10,153 nt of DNA from CAYGBW01 sp964348185 (GTDB lineage Bacteria > Desulfobacterota > BSN033 > WVXP01). Positions 1-5,513 of this stretch are shown here, piece after piece (the stretch's first letter is position 1; each line of letters begins with the position of its first letter). The DNA lies in contig CAYGBW010000160.1 in the NCBI GenBank assembly GCA_964348185.1, positions 1-10,153 on the forward strand, given 5' to 3'. The notes beneath the pieces were generated by a model. It did not search any database, was not told the DNA's origin, and saw only the letters and a list, made by a program, of their open reading frames with translations. The position numbers were made by a program, and so were the translations under genes.

Positions 1-944
1 TCCCGGAGAGAACGGTCCGTGATTTGGACTTTGAAATTCTCCCGAGACCGCACATTCAAAAGAATCCTTCCCCCCTGATCCATAATCTCTGTGACAACCC
101 CTTCAAACCGGTTTCTGGCACTCGAAGCAAAGGGCTCCTCCGAGGCGATGATGTTTTCAGGATTGATTGAAACATGAGTTGCATCGTCGGTCTGCCTCCC
201 TGGGGAGATCCACATGCGAATCCCTCCCGTATCGAAGCAGGGACCTTCCTCAGTCTGTACGACCTTCCCTGAAAAGAGATTGTCCATGGTCGGGGTGACG
301 ACAGAACCCTCAAACAAAGAAAACACCCTCTCAGTCAATCGATAGGCCTGGGATAGATTGTGCGTCGTCATCACGACGGTGGTTCCCTTTTCTCTATTTA
401 TTCTCGAAATGATCCCCTCGAGGCGATGAACATGGCGTGGGTCGACATTAGCCGTTGGTTCATCGAGAAAGAGCACCTGAGGCTCGAGGACAAGTGCTCT
501 GGCCAGAGCGACCAATTGGGTCTCTCCACCCGACAGTCTCCTGGCTTCCCTCCTTTCAAAACCATGGAGCCCGACCCATTCAAGCGCAGCTTTGACTCTG
601 ATCTCCCGATCCTTTCTGCGAACCCCTCGGGCTCGCAACCCATAGGCGACGTTCTTGGCTACAGACATGTTGAAGAGGTAGGGACTCTGGAGCACCATGG
701 TCAATGACCTCCGCACCAGGGTAAAGGGTCTATTGTTGTCGTAGACCGGGCGCCCCTCAAAATAGACGTCCCCCCTCGTTGGCCTGAGAACAAGACTCAT
801 GATCGAAAGGAGGGTCGTCTTCCCGGCTCCATTTGGACCGACCACCCCGTAGATTCCTCCCTTCTCAATCGAAAGGACGGGAACATCCAGGATTTTCTTC
901 CCGTCATAAAGGTGCGCGATTCCTTTGAGGCCTAAAATCTCCAT
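1..944 (-). CDS. tupC: Tungstate/molybdate ABC transporter ATP-binding protein (partial, C-terminus cut by window edge)
   Basis: ATPase of an oxyanion importer, energising TupB at the cytoplasmic face of the membrane. Translating the minus strand from ATG 944 gives 314 codons, open to the window edge. Visible motifs are Walker A GPNGAGKTT (residues 36-44), Q-loop Gln86, signature LSGGE (137-141), Walker B VLFLDE (157-162), D-loop NVD (166-168) and switch His195. Residues from about 260 on, including an ARNRFEGVVTEI stretch, look like a C-terminal TOBE/MOP-type domain. Such domains in molybdate/tungstate ATPases can bind the oxyanion and give feedback inhibition; that role is inferred here. 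The start lies only 6 bp after the tupB stop, so the two are co-transcribed. The metal assignment rests on the neighbouring TupA; ModC/WtpC-like activity on molybdate cannot be excluded from the ATPase alone. Confidence 0.92.
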   Translation of the reverse strand, partial: MEILGLKGIAHLYDGKKILDVPVLSIEKGGIYGVVGPNGAGKTTLLSIMSLVLRPTRGDVYFEGRPVYDNNRPFTLVRRSLTMVLQSPYLFNMSVAKNVAYGLRARGVRRKDREIRVKAALEWVGLHGFERREARRLSGGETQLVALARALVLEPQVLFLDEPTANVDPRHVHRLEGIISRINREKGTTVVMTTHNLSQAYRLTERVFSLFEGSVVTPTMDNLFSGKVVQTEEGPCFDTGGIRMWISPGRQTDDATHVSINPENIIASEEPFASSARNRFEGVVTEIMDQGGRILLNVRSRENFKVQITDRSLR

Positions 945-950
945 GGGTTT

Positions 951-1652
951 TCACCTAACCCGACCCCTTATCTGGAGGTAGTGAAACAGAATATTCATCG
1001 AAAAGACAACGAGGAGTAAGAAGAACCCCAGAGCGAGTCCAGGGCCAAATTCTCCCTTGCTTGTCTCAAGCGCGATGGCCGTGGTCATGGTTCTCGTGTA
1101 GAACCTGATATTGCCCCCGAGCATCATGGCTGACCCGACTTCTGAGACCGCCCGCCCGTAGCCGGCAATAATAGCCGCCACGAGTCCAAACCTCGCCTCC
1201 ATCAAGATGGTCCATGTTGTTTGAAACCTTCCCGCTCCTAGGGTTCTGGCTGCCAAAGTCGCTCGGGGGTCAACGGATTGAACGGCAGCCACCGTCAGAT
1301 TCAGAATAACAGGGAGGGACAAGAAAAACTCCCCCAGAATGACGGCTTTTGGAGAGAACATGAGGTTTAGAAAACCGAGCGGGGCACTTCGCGACAGAAA
1401 TGCGTACCCCAGGAGGCCCACCACGACTGTCGGGAGAGCCATGGTCGTATTGAGGAGGGTTATCAAAAGAGACCTGCCCCTAAAGTCTCTTGAACCAACC
1501 AGAAAACCACAGGGAACCCCGACGAGAACAGCCAGTAGCGTTGCGCTCAGTGAAAATTCCAGAGACCGGAGGACGATGCCATAGACCTCTCGATCAAGAG
1601 AGAGGATTAAGTGAAGGGAATCTTCGAGCGCTTTCCACAAGAAGTCCACCAT
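951..1652 (-). CDS. tupB: Tungstate ABC transporter permease TupB
   Basis: Inner-membrane permease of the tungstate importer. From ATG 1652 it has 233 residues, the usual TupB length. About five hydrophobic segments are visible (roughly 26-53, 63-86, 102-125, 153-178 and 205-227). The EAA loop that docks on the ATPase is around 134-153 (AARTLGAGRF...), followed by the conserved GRAVSEVGSAMMLGGN stretch. The frame stays open up to 1766, but the 38 extra residues are polar and tyrosine-rich, come from the AT-rich promoter region and do not look like TupB. ATG 1652 has a GAGGG Shine-Dalgarno-like sequence just upstream. It heads a tupBC unit divergent from tupA, where many genomes have a co-directional tupABC. 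Function is confident from fold and context; W versus Mo preference rests on TupA. Confidence 0.92.
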   Translation of the reverse strand: MVDFLWKALEDSLHLILSLDREVYGIVLRSLEFSLSATLLAVLVGVPCGFLVGSRDFRGRSLLITLLNTTMALPTVVVGLLGYAFLSRSAPLGFLNLMFSPKAVILGEFFLSLPVILNLTVAAVQSVDPRATLAARTLGAGRFQTTWTILMEARFGLVAAIIAGYGRAVSEVGSAMMLGGNIRFYTRTMTTAIALETSKGEFGPGLALGFFLLLVVFSMNILFHYLQIRGRVR

Positions 1653-1702
1653 GACCCTCTGCAAACGTGATCTCCGACTATTTCCCTCTTTTATTAACCT
1701 AG

Positions 1703-1715
1703 AATAACTATTATT
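1703..1715. promoter_or_regulatory. Palindrome overlapping the tupA -35 box
   Basis: AATAA-CTA-TTATT, a perfect 5-bp inverted repeat with a 3-bp centre. Its right arm overlaps the first two bases of the tupA -35 hexamer. Placement suits a repressor operator, but the sequence is AT-only in its arms and may be chance in an AT-rich stretch. No known ModE-type operator is recognisable here. Confidence 0.3.
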
Positions 1716-1741
1716 GACAGAAAAGACCAGATTGTGATAAT
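1714..1741 (+). promoter_or_regulatory. tupA sigma70-type promoter with extended -10
   Basis: A perfect -35 hexamer TTGACA (1714-1719), a 16-bp spacer and -10 GATAAT (1736-1741), preceded by a TG one base upstream (1733-1734) that makes it an extended -10. Predicted transcription start is about 1748, leaving a tupA leader of roughly 155 nt. This is the best-looking promoter in the window. Confidence 0.7.
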
Positions 1742-1742
1742 A

Positions 1743-1771
1743 ATAATACCTAATCGAATTAGACAAATCAA
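1743..1771 (-). promoter_or_regulatory. Candidate tupBC promoter, overlapping the tupA promoter
   Basis: Read on the minus strand: -35 TTGATT (1771-1766), a 17-bp spacer and -10 TATTAT (1748-1743). Its -10 is separated by one base from the tupA -10, so polymerase could not occupy both promoters at once. The tupB start codon lies about 85 nt downstream of the expected start near 1736. Confidence 0.55.
1750..1762. promoter_or_regulatory. Palindrome at the tupA start / inside the tupBC promoter spacer
   Basis: CTAAT-CGA-ATTAG, a perfect 5-bp inverted repeat with a 3-bp centre, followed directly by ACAAAT. It lies just past the predicted tupA start point and within the -35/-10 spacer of the tupBC promoter, so a bound protein could affect both. 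The ATCGAAT...GACAA arrangement recurs upstream of the regulator gene (3744-3758). Confidence 0.4.
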
Positions 1772-1903
1772 TTTCTGGTGTTCTAGGGCTTCCTCGCTCT
1801 GTTTCTTCAATGGTGACAGGGTGATGGGAGGAGAAGACAGGTTCTGCAGGATCCCGTCCCTCTGGAGCCGCTTTCTTTCCATGCCACCAAAGGAGCCGGT
1901 AAA

Positions 1904-2719
1904 ATGAAAACGTTCACGTCTTCCGTCGTGTTCTTGCTGTGTCTCACAGCCACCTCCTTGGGTCACGCCCAAGACCAGCGGCTTAGGATCGCCAGCACGA
2001 CAAGCACAGATAACACCGGTCTGTTCGGTGCCTTGAATCCCCCCTTCGAGAGGATGTTTCATTGTCGCGTGGACGTAATCGCCCAGGGAACTGGAAAGGC
2101 CTTAAAGACAGGCGAAATGGGTGATTGTGATGTGGTTTTCATTCACTCCCGCCCGGACGAGGAGAGGTTTGTCGAGGCGGGGTATGGCGTCAATCGCCGG
2201 GATGTGATGTACAACGATTTTGTCGTCCTTGGCCCGACAGAGGACCCTGCAAACATCAGAGGGCTCAAGGACGCTGCCGAGGCCCTGAATAGAATCGCCG
2301 GCAGCAAAACCCCTTTCATCTCCCGGGGCGATGATTCAGGAACCCACAAGAAAGAAAGGGCGCTCTGGGAAAAGGGAGGGATCAGTCCAAAGGGTCGGTG
2401 GTACATTGAATCTGGACAGGGCATGGGTGCAGTTCTCCAGATGGCCAATGAAAAGAGGGCCTACACTCTGTCTGACCGGGGAACCTATCTCGCCTACAAG
2501 ATGAAAATCGATCTCGAAACGCTGGCCGAGGGGGATCCCCAACTCTTCAATCCCTATGGAATCATCGCGCTAAACCCTGCGAAATACCCCAAAGCGAATT
2601 ACACCCTGGCGATGGCGTATATCGGTTGGGTGACTTCTCGAGAAGGACAGAGAATCATCCGGGAATTTGGAAAGGACAGGTTTGGTCAGGCCCTTTTCAT
2701 ACCCCTGGCCGTGCCTTAA
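1904..2719 (+). CDS. tupA: Tungstate-binding periplasmic protein TupA
   Basis: Periplasmic solute-binding protein that captures tungstate and delivers it to TupBC. It has 271 residues, as usual for the family. A Sec signal peptide fills residues 1-22 (MKTF, hydrophobic 8-19, likely cut after GHA). The mature start carries ASTTSTDNTGLF (30-41), the serine/threonine-rich anion loop typical of TupA rather than ModA, followed by a second conserved ligand loop SRGDDSGTH (140-148) and an SGQGMG segment. AGGAG at 1891-1895 sits 8 nt before ATG 1904 and fixes the start. It is divergent from tupBC and convergent with the HTH regulator gene, 73 bp away. The TupA assignment over ModA/WtpA is by motif; affinity for W over Mo is known for the family, not shown here. 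Confidence 0.93.
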   Translation: MKTFTSSVVFLLCLTATSLGHAQDQRLRIASTTSTDNTGLFGALNPPFERMFHCRVDVIAQGTGKALKTGEMGDCDVVFIHSRPDEERFVEAGYGVNRRDVMYNDFVVLGPTEDPANIRGLKDAAEALNRIAGSKTPFISRGDDSGTHKKERALWEKGGISPKGRWYIESGQGMGAVLQMANEKRAYTLSDRGTYLAYKMKIDLETLAEGDPQLFNPYGIIALNPAKYPKANYTLAMAYIGWVTSREGQRIIREFGKDRFGQALFIPLAVP

Positions 2720-2724
2720 CACGG

Positions 2725-2738
2725 GGTTCAGGGTTCAG
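2725..2738. repeat. Two tandem copies of GGTTCAG
   Basis: A perfect 7-bp unit twice in a row, just after the tupA stop, in the 73-bp gap between two convergent genes. Too short to assign a function; possibly a decayed simple repeat. Confidence 0.4.
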
Positions 2739-2782
2739 CTCTCAGTCAGAACAAGTCCGACCAGCGATCCCTGATCTCTGAC

Positions 2783-2798
2783 GGCTGATCTTTCAGCC
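2783..2798. terminator. Short hairpin between convergent tupA and regulator genes
   Basis: GGCTGA-TCTT-TCAGCC, a 6-bp perfect stem with a 4-nt loop. It includes the regulator stop codon (2793-2795 on the minus strand). It is placed where a bidirectional terminator would be expected, but neither side has a T-tract, so termination by it is doubtful. Confidence 0.25.
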
Positions 2799-3671
2799 TT
2801 CAAACAGGACTTTGCCAGCATCCCTTAAATTGTAGCCGGGCAGAGAACGGGATAGCTTTCGGATCTTTGCAGGATCTATGTAGCCTGTAAACTCCTTCAC
2901 GACCTTTGTGGACCAGAGCCTTTTGGGAATGACGAGGTCGAATCTTTCCTCTTGGAGAGGAAAGAAATCGAGGGACAAAAGATGGGCAACGTACTCGATG
3001 CCAAGCCCCACATCTGCCTCCTCCAAGAAGACCCGTAGCCCCACCTCCAGGTGGCTGTCTACCTCGTTGGCAAAACCCACAATTTCCCTTTCCTCTAATC
3101 CAGTCTGTCCCAGGAGATATTCAAGGAAAAGCCTCGTTCCAGACCCCTTGTTCCGATTTATGAACCTCGCTTTCTTTTTGACAACGTCCTCTGGACTCTT
3201 GATTCCCAGGGGATTTCCCTTTTTCACAATCAGACCTTGGCTTCTGTACCAGAGGTTGATGACGACATACTCCTGGGATGACAAGTATCTGGCAAGAAAG
3301 GGAAGGTTATACTCTCCCGTCTCCACGTCCAGAAGATGAATACAACAGGCCTGCGCCTTGCATTGAGAGAGGCACTGGATACCCTTCAGACTGCCAACCG
3401 GCGAATAAAAGGTCAGAGATCTTGGGAATCGTTCTCGTGAGTAATAGGCCAATAACCTTCCCAAAAGGATGTCGTCGCTTCCCGCAATGAGGAGGTCTTC
3501 CTCCCGTTGGACATTCTCTTCGATCCACCGCAAGACATGCCACTTAGGGAAAAGCCATTTCCCTGTAATTCTTACGTGGGGGATATCCCCTTCCTTGATC
3601 AGCTGATATACTTTTTTCTCGTTGAGCCGTAAGAACTCAGCAAGCTCTTTCGTCGTGAGCAGATCCTCCAT
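2793..3671 (-). CDS. One-component regulator: excisionase/MerR-type HTH plus PBP-like oxyanion-binding domain
   Basis: Probable cytoplasmic transcription factor sensing tungstate/molybdate (or a related ligand). It has 292 residues and no signal peptide. Residues 4-52 form a HTH_17/excisionase-type DNA-binding domain (TTKELAEFLRLNEKKVYQLI, then IPHVRITGKWLF). Residues 61-285 are a PBP-like domain of the COG1910/PF12727 type, matching the C-terminus of the second MoeA here: HLLDVETGEYNLP (113-124), FINRNKGSGTR (170-180), DVGLGIEY (220-227) and FDLVIP (244-249). A GAGGG Shine-Dalgarno lies 6 nt before ATG 3671. Oddity: four cysteines at 100, 104, 109 and 110, where the MoeA paralogue has none. 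Convergent with tupA and divergent from the moeA operon, it is well placed to control both. The targets and ligand are inferred. It is not ModE and not TunR-like, since it lacks a MOP/TOBE region. Confidence 0.85.
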   Translation of the reverse strand: MEDLLTTKELAEFLRLNEKKVYQLIKEGDIPHVRITGKWLFPKWHVLRWIEENVQREEDLLIAGSDDILLGRLLAYYSRERFPRSLTFYSPVGSLKGIQCLSQCKAQACCIHLLDVETGEYNLPFLARYLSSQEYVVINLWYRSQGLIVKKGNPLGIKSPEDVVKKKARFINRNKGSGTRLFLEYLLGQTGLEEREIVGFANEVDSHLEVGLRVFLEEADVGLGIEYVAHLLSLDFFPLQEERFDLVIPKRLWSTKVVKEFTGYIDPAKIRKLSRSLPGYNLRDAGKVLFEG

Positions 3672-3679
3672 GGTTTACC

Positions 3680-3708
3680 CTCATAGCATGAGCCGGACAA
3701 ATTGTCAA
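3680..3708 (-). promoter_or_regulatory. Candidate regulator promoter with embedded palindrome
   Basis: On the minus strand: a perfect -35 TTGACA (3708-3703), a 17-bp spacer and a weak -10 TATGAG (3685-3680). The 11-bp palindrome GACAA-A-TTGTC (3696-3706) overlaps the -35, which suggests autoregulation. The problem is that the -10 overlaps the Shine-Dalgarno, so a transcript from it would be nearly leaderless. Either the promoter is not real or the mRNA is leaderless. Confidence 0.35.
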
Positions 3709-3745
3709 CAAGAGACCCTGACGGACGTCCTATGACAAAAACTAT

Positions 3746-3775
3746 CGAATCACGACAAGAACAACCGAATACGAC
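3746..3775. promoter_or_regulatory. Direct repeat CGAAT-N2/3-GAC, candidate operator half-sites
   Basis: CGAAT at 3746-3750 followed by GACAAG at 3754, then CGAAT at 3766-3770 followed by GACTGC at 3773. The copies are 20 bp apart, about two helical turns. A third copy, CGAAT-TA-GACAAA, sits in the tupA/tupBC promoter region at 1755-1767. Recurrence in both non-coding regions next to the regulator makes it a candidate binding motif; the evidence is by eye only. Confidence 0.3.
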
Positions 3776-3860
3776 TGCCTTTCTCCTCTCTCCGCAAAAA
3801 CAGGGGTCCCACACGGATCAGTGTTCGCCTTCCGTCCCATATCCCCAGGAAAGACGCGTC

Positions 3861-3887
3861 AGAAGGCCGAAAGACGCCCGGCCTTCT
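3861..3887. repeat. Strong inverted repeat in the non-coding region
   Basis: AGAAGGCCG (3861-3869) and CGGCCTTCT (3879-3887) form a perfect 9-bp stem with a 9-nt loop. No T-tract follows on either strand, so it does not look like a terminator. One copy of the GAAAGACGC direct repeat starts at the last stem base and fills most of the loop. Confidence 0.5.
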
Positions 3888-4054
3888 CCCGACGACCAAG
3901 GGACCGTTCGAGAATCTGGGCGGGCTGGAGTCGCAGGGCCTTCACCCTCCCAACGCCTGTGCCACGGAAGAAGGGCCCTCCCCTTGGAGGCCGGATGGCC
4001 AAGAGCCAAGACGGAAAAACCCCAAGAACCTCGGATCAATCCCCCTTTTGGCGA

Positions 4055-4087
4055 TTGACTTTTTATCAGGGAAGAGGTAAAGATAAT
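4055..4087 (+). promoter_or_regulatory. Candidate promoter of the moeA-mogA operon
   Basis: -35 TTGACT (4055-4060), one mismatch to consensus. Two possible -10 boxes follow: TAAAGA (4078-4083) with an ideal 17-bp spacer but poor match, or GATAAT (4082-4087) with a good match but a long 21-bp spacer. Either would start a transcript around 4090-4095 and give a leader of about 170 nt before the TTG start of moeA. Confidence 0.4.
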
Positions 4088-4120
4088 AGAGACATTCTCC
4101 GAGCCTTCTTCCTAAATTGA

Positions 4121-4252
4121 TCTTGCCGGGTGAACATGGAAGATGGCCGAAAGGGTATGGAGGGAAACTGCCATACCTCCCGTGTTTGGAAAGGAGAGTC
4201 TGTTTGGGTTTCCAACCCTGACCAGCGCCAACGCGGGCTGGTCTTTATCTTT
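4121..4252 (+). ncRNA. Structured 5' leader, candidate Moco/Tuco-type riboswitch
   Basis: A series of perfect stems precedes the cofactor operon. CGGG (4127-4130) can pair with CCCG (4179-4182), enclosing a CC-GAAA-GG GNRA-type tetraloop (4147-4154) and a stem GGTATGG/CCATACC (4154-4160 with 4171-4177). TTGGAAA/TTTCCAA (4186-4192 with 4209-4215) follows, then a terminator-like hairpin. Known Moco RNAs lie upstream of Moco-synthesis and Mo/W-transport genes and use GNRA-tetraloop architecture, and Tuco variants occur in tungsten users, so the context fits well. CCTCC (4176-4180) is also exactly complementary to the GGAGG of the moeA Shine-Dalgarno, giving a possible switch fold. The family identity is inferred, not verified by a covariance search. 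Confidence 0.55.
4220..4252 (+). terminator. Terminator-like hairpin just before the moeA ribosome binding site
   Basis: GACCAGC (4220-4226) pairs perfectly with GCTGGTC (4237-4243), with a small inner GC/GC pairing, followed by TTTATCTTT (4244-4252). This is an intrinsic-terminator-like shape inside the leader and would serve as a riboswitch expression platform. The U-tract is interrupted by A and C, so efficiency may be moderate. Confidence 0.5.
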
Positions 4253-4259
4253 GAGGAGG
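4253..4259 (+). promoter_or_regulatory. Strong Shine-Dalgarno that fixes a TTG start for moeA
   Basis: GAGGAGG lies 6 nt before TTG 4266. No comparable site precedes the in-frame ATG at 4143, which lies inside the structured leader. The site follows the terminator-like hairpin directly. Confidence 0.75.
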
Positions 4260-4265
4260 CCGTCC

Positions 4266-5504
4266 TTGCCGTTCACTGGGTTTTTCAAGGTCAAGACTCC
4301 ACGGGAAGTCTATTCGATTCTGGAGCGATTCGGTCCCCTAGGGACAGAGGAAATAGCCCTCGATGAGAGCCTCCACAGGGTCTTGGCCCGGGAAGTCATT
4401 TCACCGATCGACCTCCCTCCCTTCGACCGATCCACCGTAGACGGATACGCTGTCAGGGCGCGGGACACCTACGGTGCTTCAGAGAGCAATCCCATCCTAC
4501 TAACGGTGGTTGGAGAGGTCCTTATGGGTGTTTCGACAGATCTCGTTGTGTCTCATGGGAAGGCGGCCAAGATCCCAACCGGTGGGATGATCCCCCAGGG
4601 GGCCGACTCGGTTTTGATGGTGGAGTTCTCTGAACCGGTAGATGACAGAACCATCCAGGTGAAAAAAACAGTCGCGCCCCTCGAAAACGTGATCGAGCGG
4701 GGAGAGGATATCAAAGAGGGAGAGAGAATACTCTCCCCTGGGCGCAGGGTCCGCCCCCAGGATATGGGGGCAATGGCCGCCTTAGGAAAGTCGAGGGTTG
4801 TCGTCTACAAGAAGCCCAGGATTTCCATTGTCTCCTCTGGAGATGAGATCGTCGACATAACGCGGGAACCCAGATTGGGAGAAATCCGGGATGTGAATCG
4901 TTACGCCTTGATTGCCCAGGTAGAGGTAGCGGGAGGAGCCCCCTTTTTCATGGGCATCGCGCGGGATTCTTTTGAGAATCTGAGATCCCTCTGTGAGAAA
5001 GGCCTCGACACAGCCGACATGCTCATCATATCGGGGGGAAGTTCCGTAGGAACCCTGGATTACACCACTGAGGTCATCAGATCCTTTCCGGATTCTGAAA
5101 TCATGGTTCACGGGGTGTCTGTGCGACCGGGCAAACCAACCATTATTGGTAGATCCGGCCACAAACCCGTTGTGGGTCTCCCCGGTCATCCGGTGTCTGC
5201 CATGGTCGTTTTTGACCTGTTCATGAGGCCTCTCATCTGGAAACTGGCCGGCAATGGGTCGTCTCTTTCCCCTCTCGGAAAGAAGGTTTCGGCCATCCTG
5301 ACCCGAAATGTGTCCTCTCCCCCCGGAAGAGAGGACTACATCCGGGTCAAGGCCGAAAAGAGGGAAGACCAGGTTTGGGCCCATCCGATTCTGGGCAAAT
5401 CCGGCTCGATTTCGACCATGGTCAAGGCAAACGGTCTGATCAAGATCGAAATCGATTCAGAAGGCCTCGAGGAGGGCAGCCAGGTCGAGGTTTTGCTCTT
5501 TTGA
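4266..5504 (+). CDS. moeA: Molybdopterin molybdenum/tungstentransferase MoeA (first copy)
   Basis: Inserts Mo or W into adenylylated molybdopterin to finish the cofactor, in the cytoplasm. Starting at TTG 4266 gives 412 residues, the usual MoeA length, beginning MPFTGFFKVKTPREVY. The longer frame from ATG 4143 adds 41 residues that look unlike MoeA and come from the structured leader. Conserved acidic and polar residues are in place: DRSTVDGYAV with Asp59, IPTGG with Thr105, SSGDEI with Glu194, ARDS with Asp234, GTLDYT with Asp265, the phosphate-binding VRPGKPT (Arg287, Lys290) and GLPGHPVSAM. All domains, including the C-terminal beta domain, look intact. It is the first gene of the operon; the second moeA copy starts 9 bp after its stop. 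With two MoeA proteins one may prefer W and the other Mo, as proposed for some W-using archaea; the sequence cannot say which. Confidence 0.93.
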   Translation: MPFTGFFKVKTPREVYSILERFGPLGTEEIALDESLHRVLAREVISPIDLPPFDRSTVDGYAVRARDTYGASESNPILLTVVGEVLMGVSTDLVVSHGKAAKIPTGGMIPQGADSVLMVEFSEPVDDRTIQVKKTVAPLENVIERGEDIKEGERILSPGRRVRPQDMGAMAALGKSRVVVYKKPRISIVSSGDEIVDITREPRLGEIRDVNRYALIAQVEVAGGAPFFMGIARDSFENLRSLCEKGLDTADMLIISGGSSVGTLDYTTEVIRSFPDSEIMVHGVSVRPGKPTIIGRSGHKPVVGLPGHPVSAMVVFDLFMRPLIWKLAGNGSSLSPLGKKVSAILTRNVSSPPGREDYIRVKAEKREDQVWAHPILGKSGSISTMVKANGLIKIEIDSEGLEEGSQVEVLLF

Positions 5505-5513
5505 TTGGCACAT

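Larger units (their letters stand above)
3709..4054. other. Gene-free stretch upstream of the moeA promoter
   Basis: No convincing gene. Open frames on both strands (for example 3702-4058 plus and 3818-4039 minus) translate to arginine/proline/glycine-rich, domain-less peptides. The stretch contains a strong hairpin (3861-3887), a 9-bp direct repeat GAAAGACGC at 3849-3857 and 3869-3877 (20-bp period), and CGAAT...GAC repeats at 3746-3775. It may hold operators, a small RNA or decayed sequence; the sequence does not decide between these. Confidence 0.5.

Noticed and set aside
1653..1766. N-terminal extension of tupB up to ATG 1766
   Set aside because: The extra 38 residues are polar and tyrosine-rich, come from the AT-rich promoter region, and are not MoeA- or TupB-like; the -10 and spacer of both promoters would fall inside it.
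1749..1903. Riboswitch in the tupA leader
   Set aside because: The leader is long enough, but I found no strong nested stems or terminator-like hairpin comparable to the moeA leader.
2783..2798. Strong bidirectional terminator between tupA and the regulator
   Set aside because: Only a 6-bp stem and no T-tract on either strand; kept only as a low-confidence hairpin.
3702..4120. Several open frames on both strands between the regulator and moeA
   Set aside because: Arginine/proline/glycine-rich products with no domain, no good ribosome site and mutual overlap; typical of chance frames in GC-rich non-coding DNA.
4782..5384. 200-residue minus-strand frame inside moeA
   Set aside because: Lies wholly opposite the conserved MoeA coding frame and has no recognisable domain; an antisense shadow.
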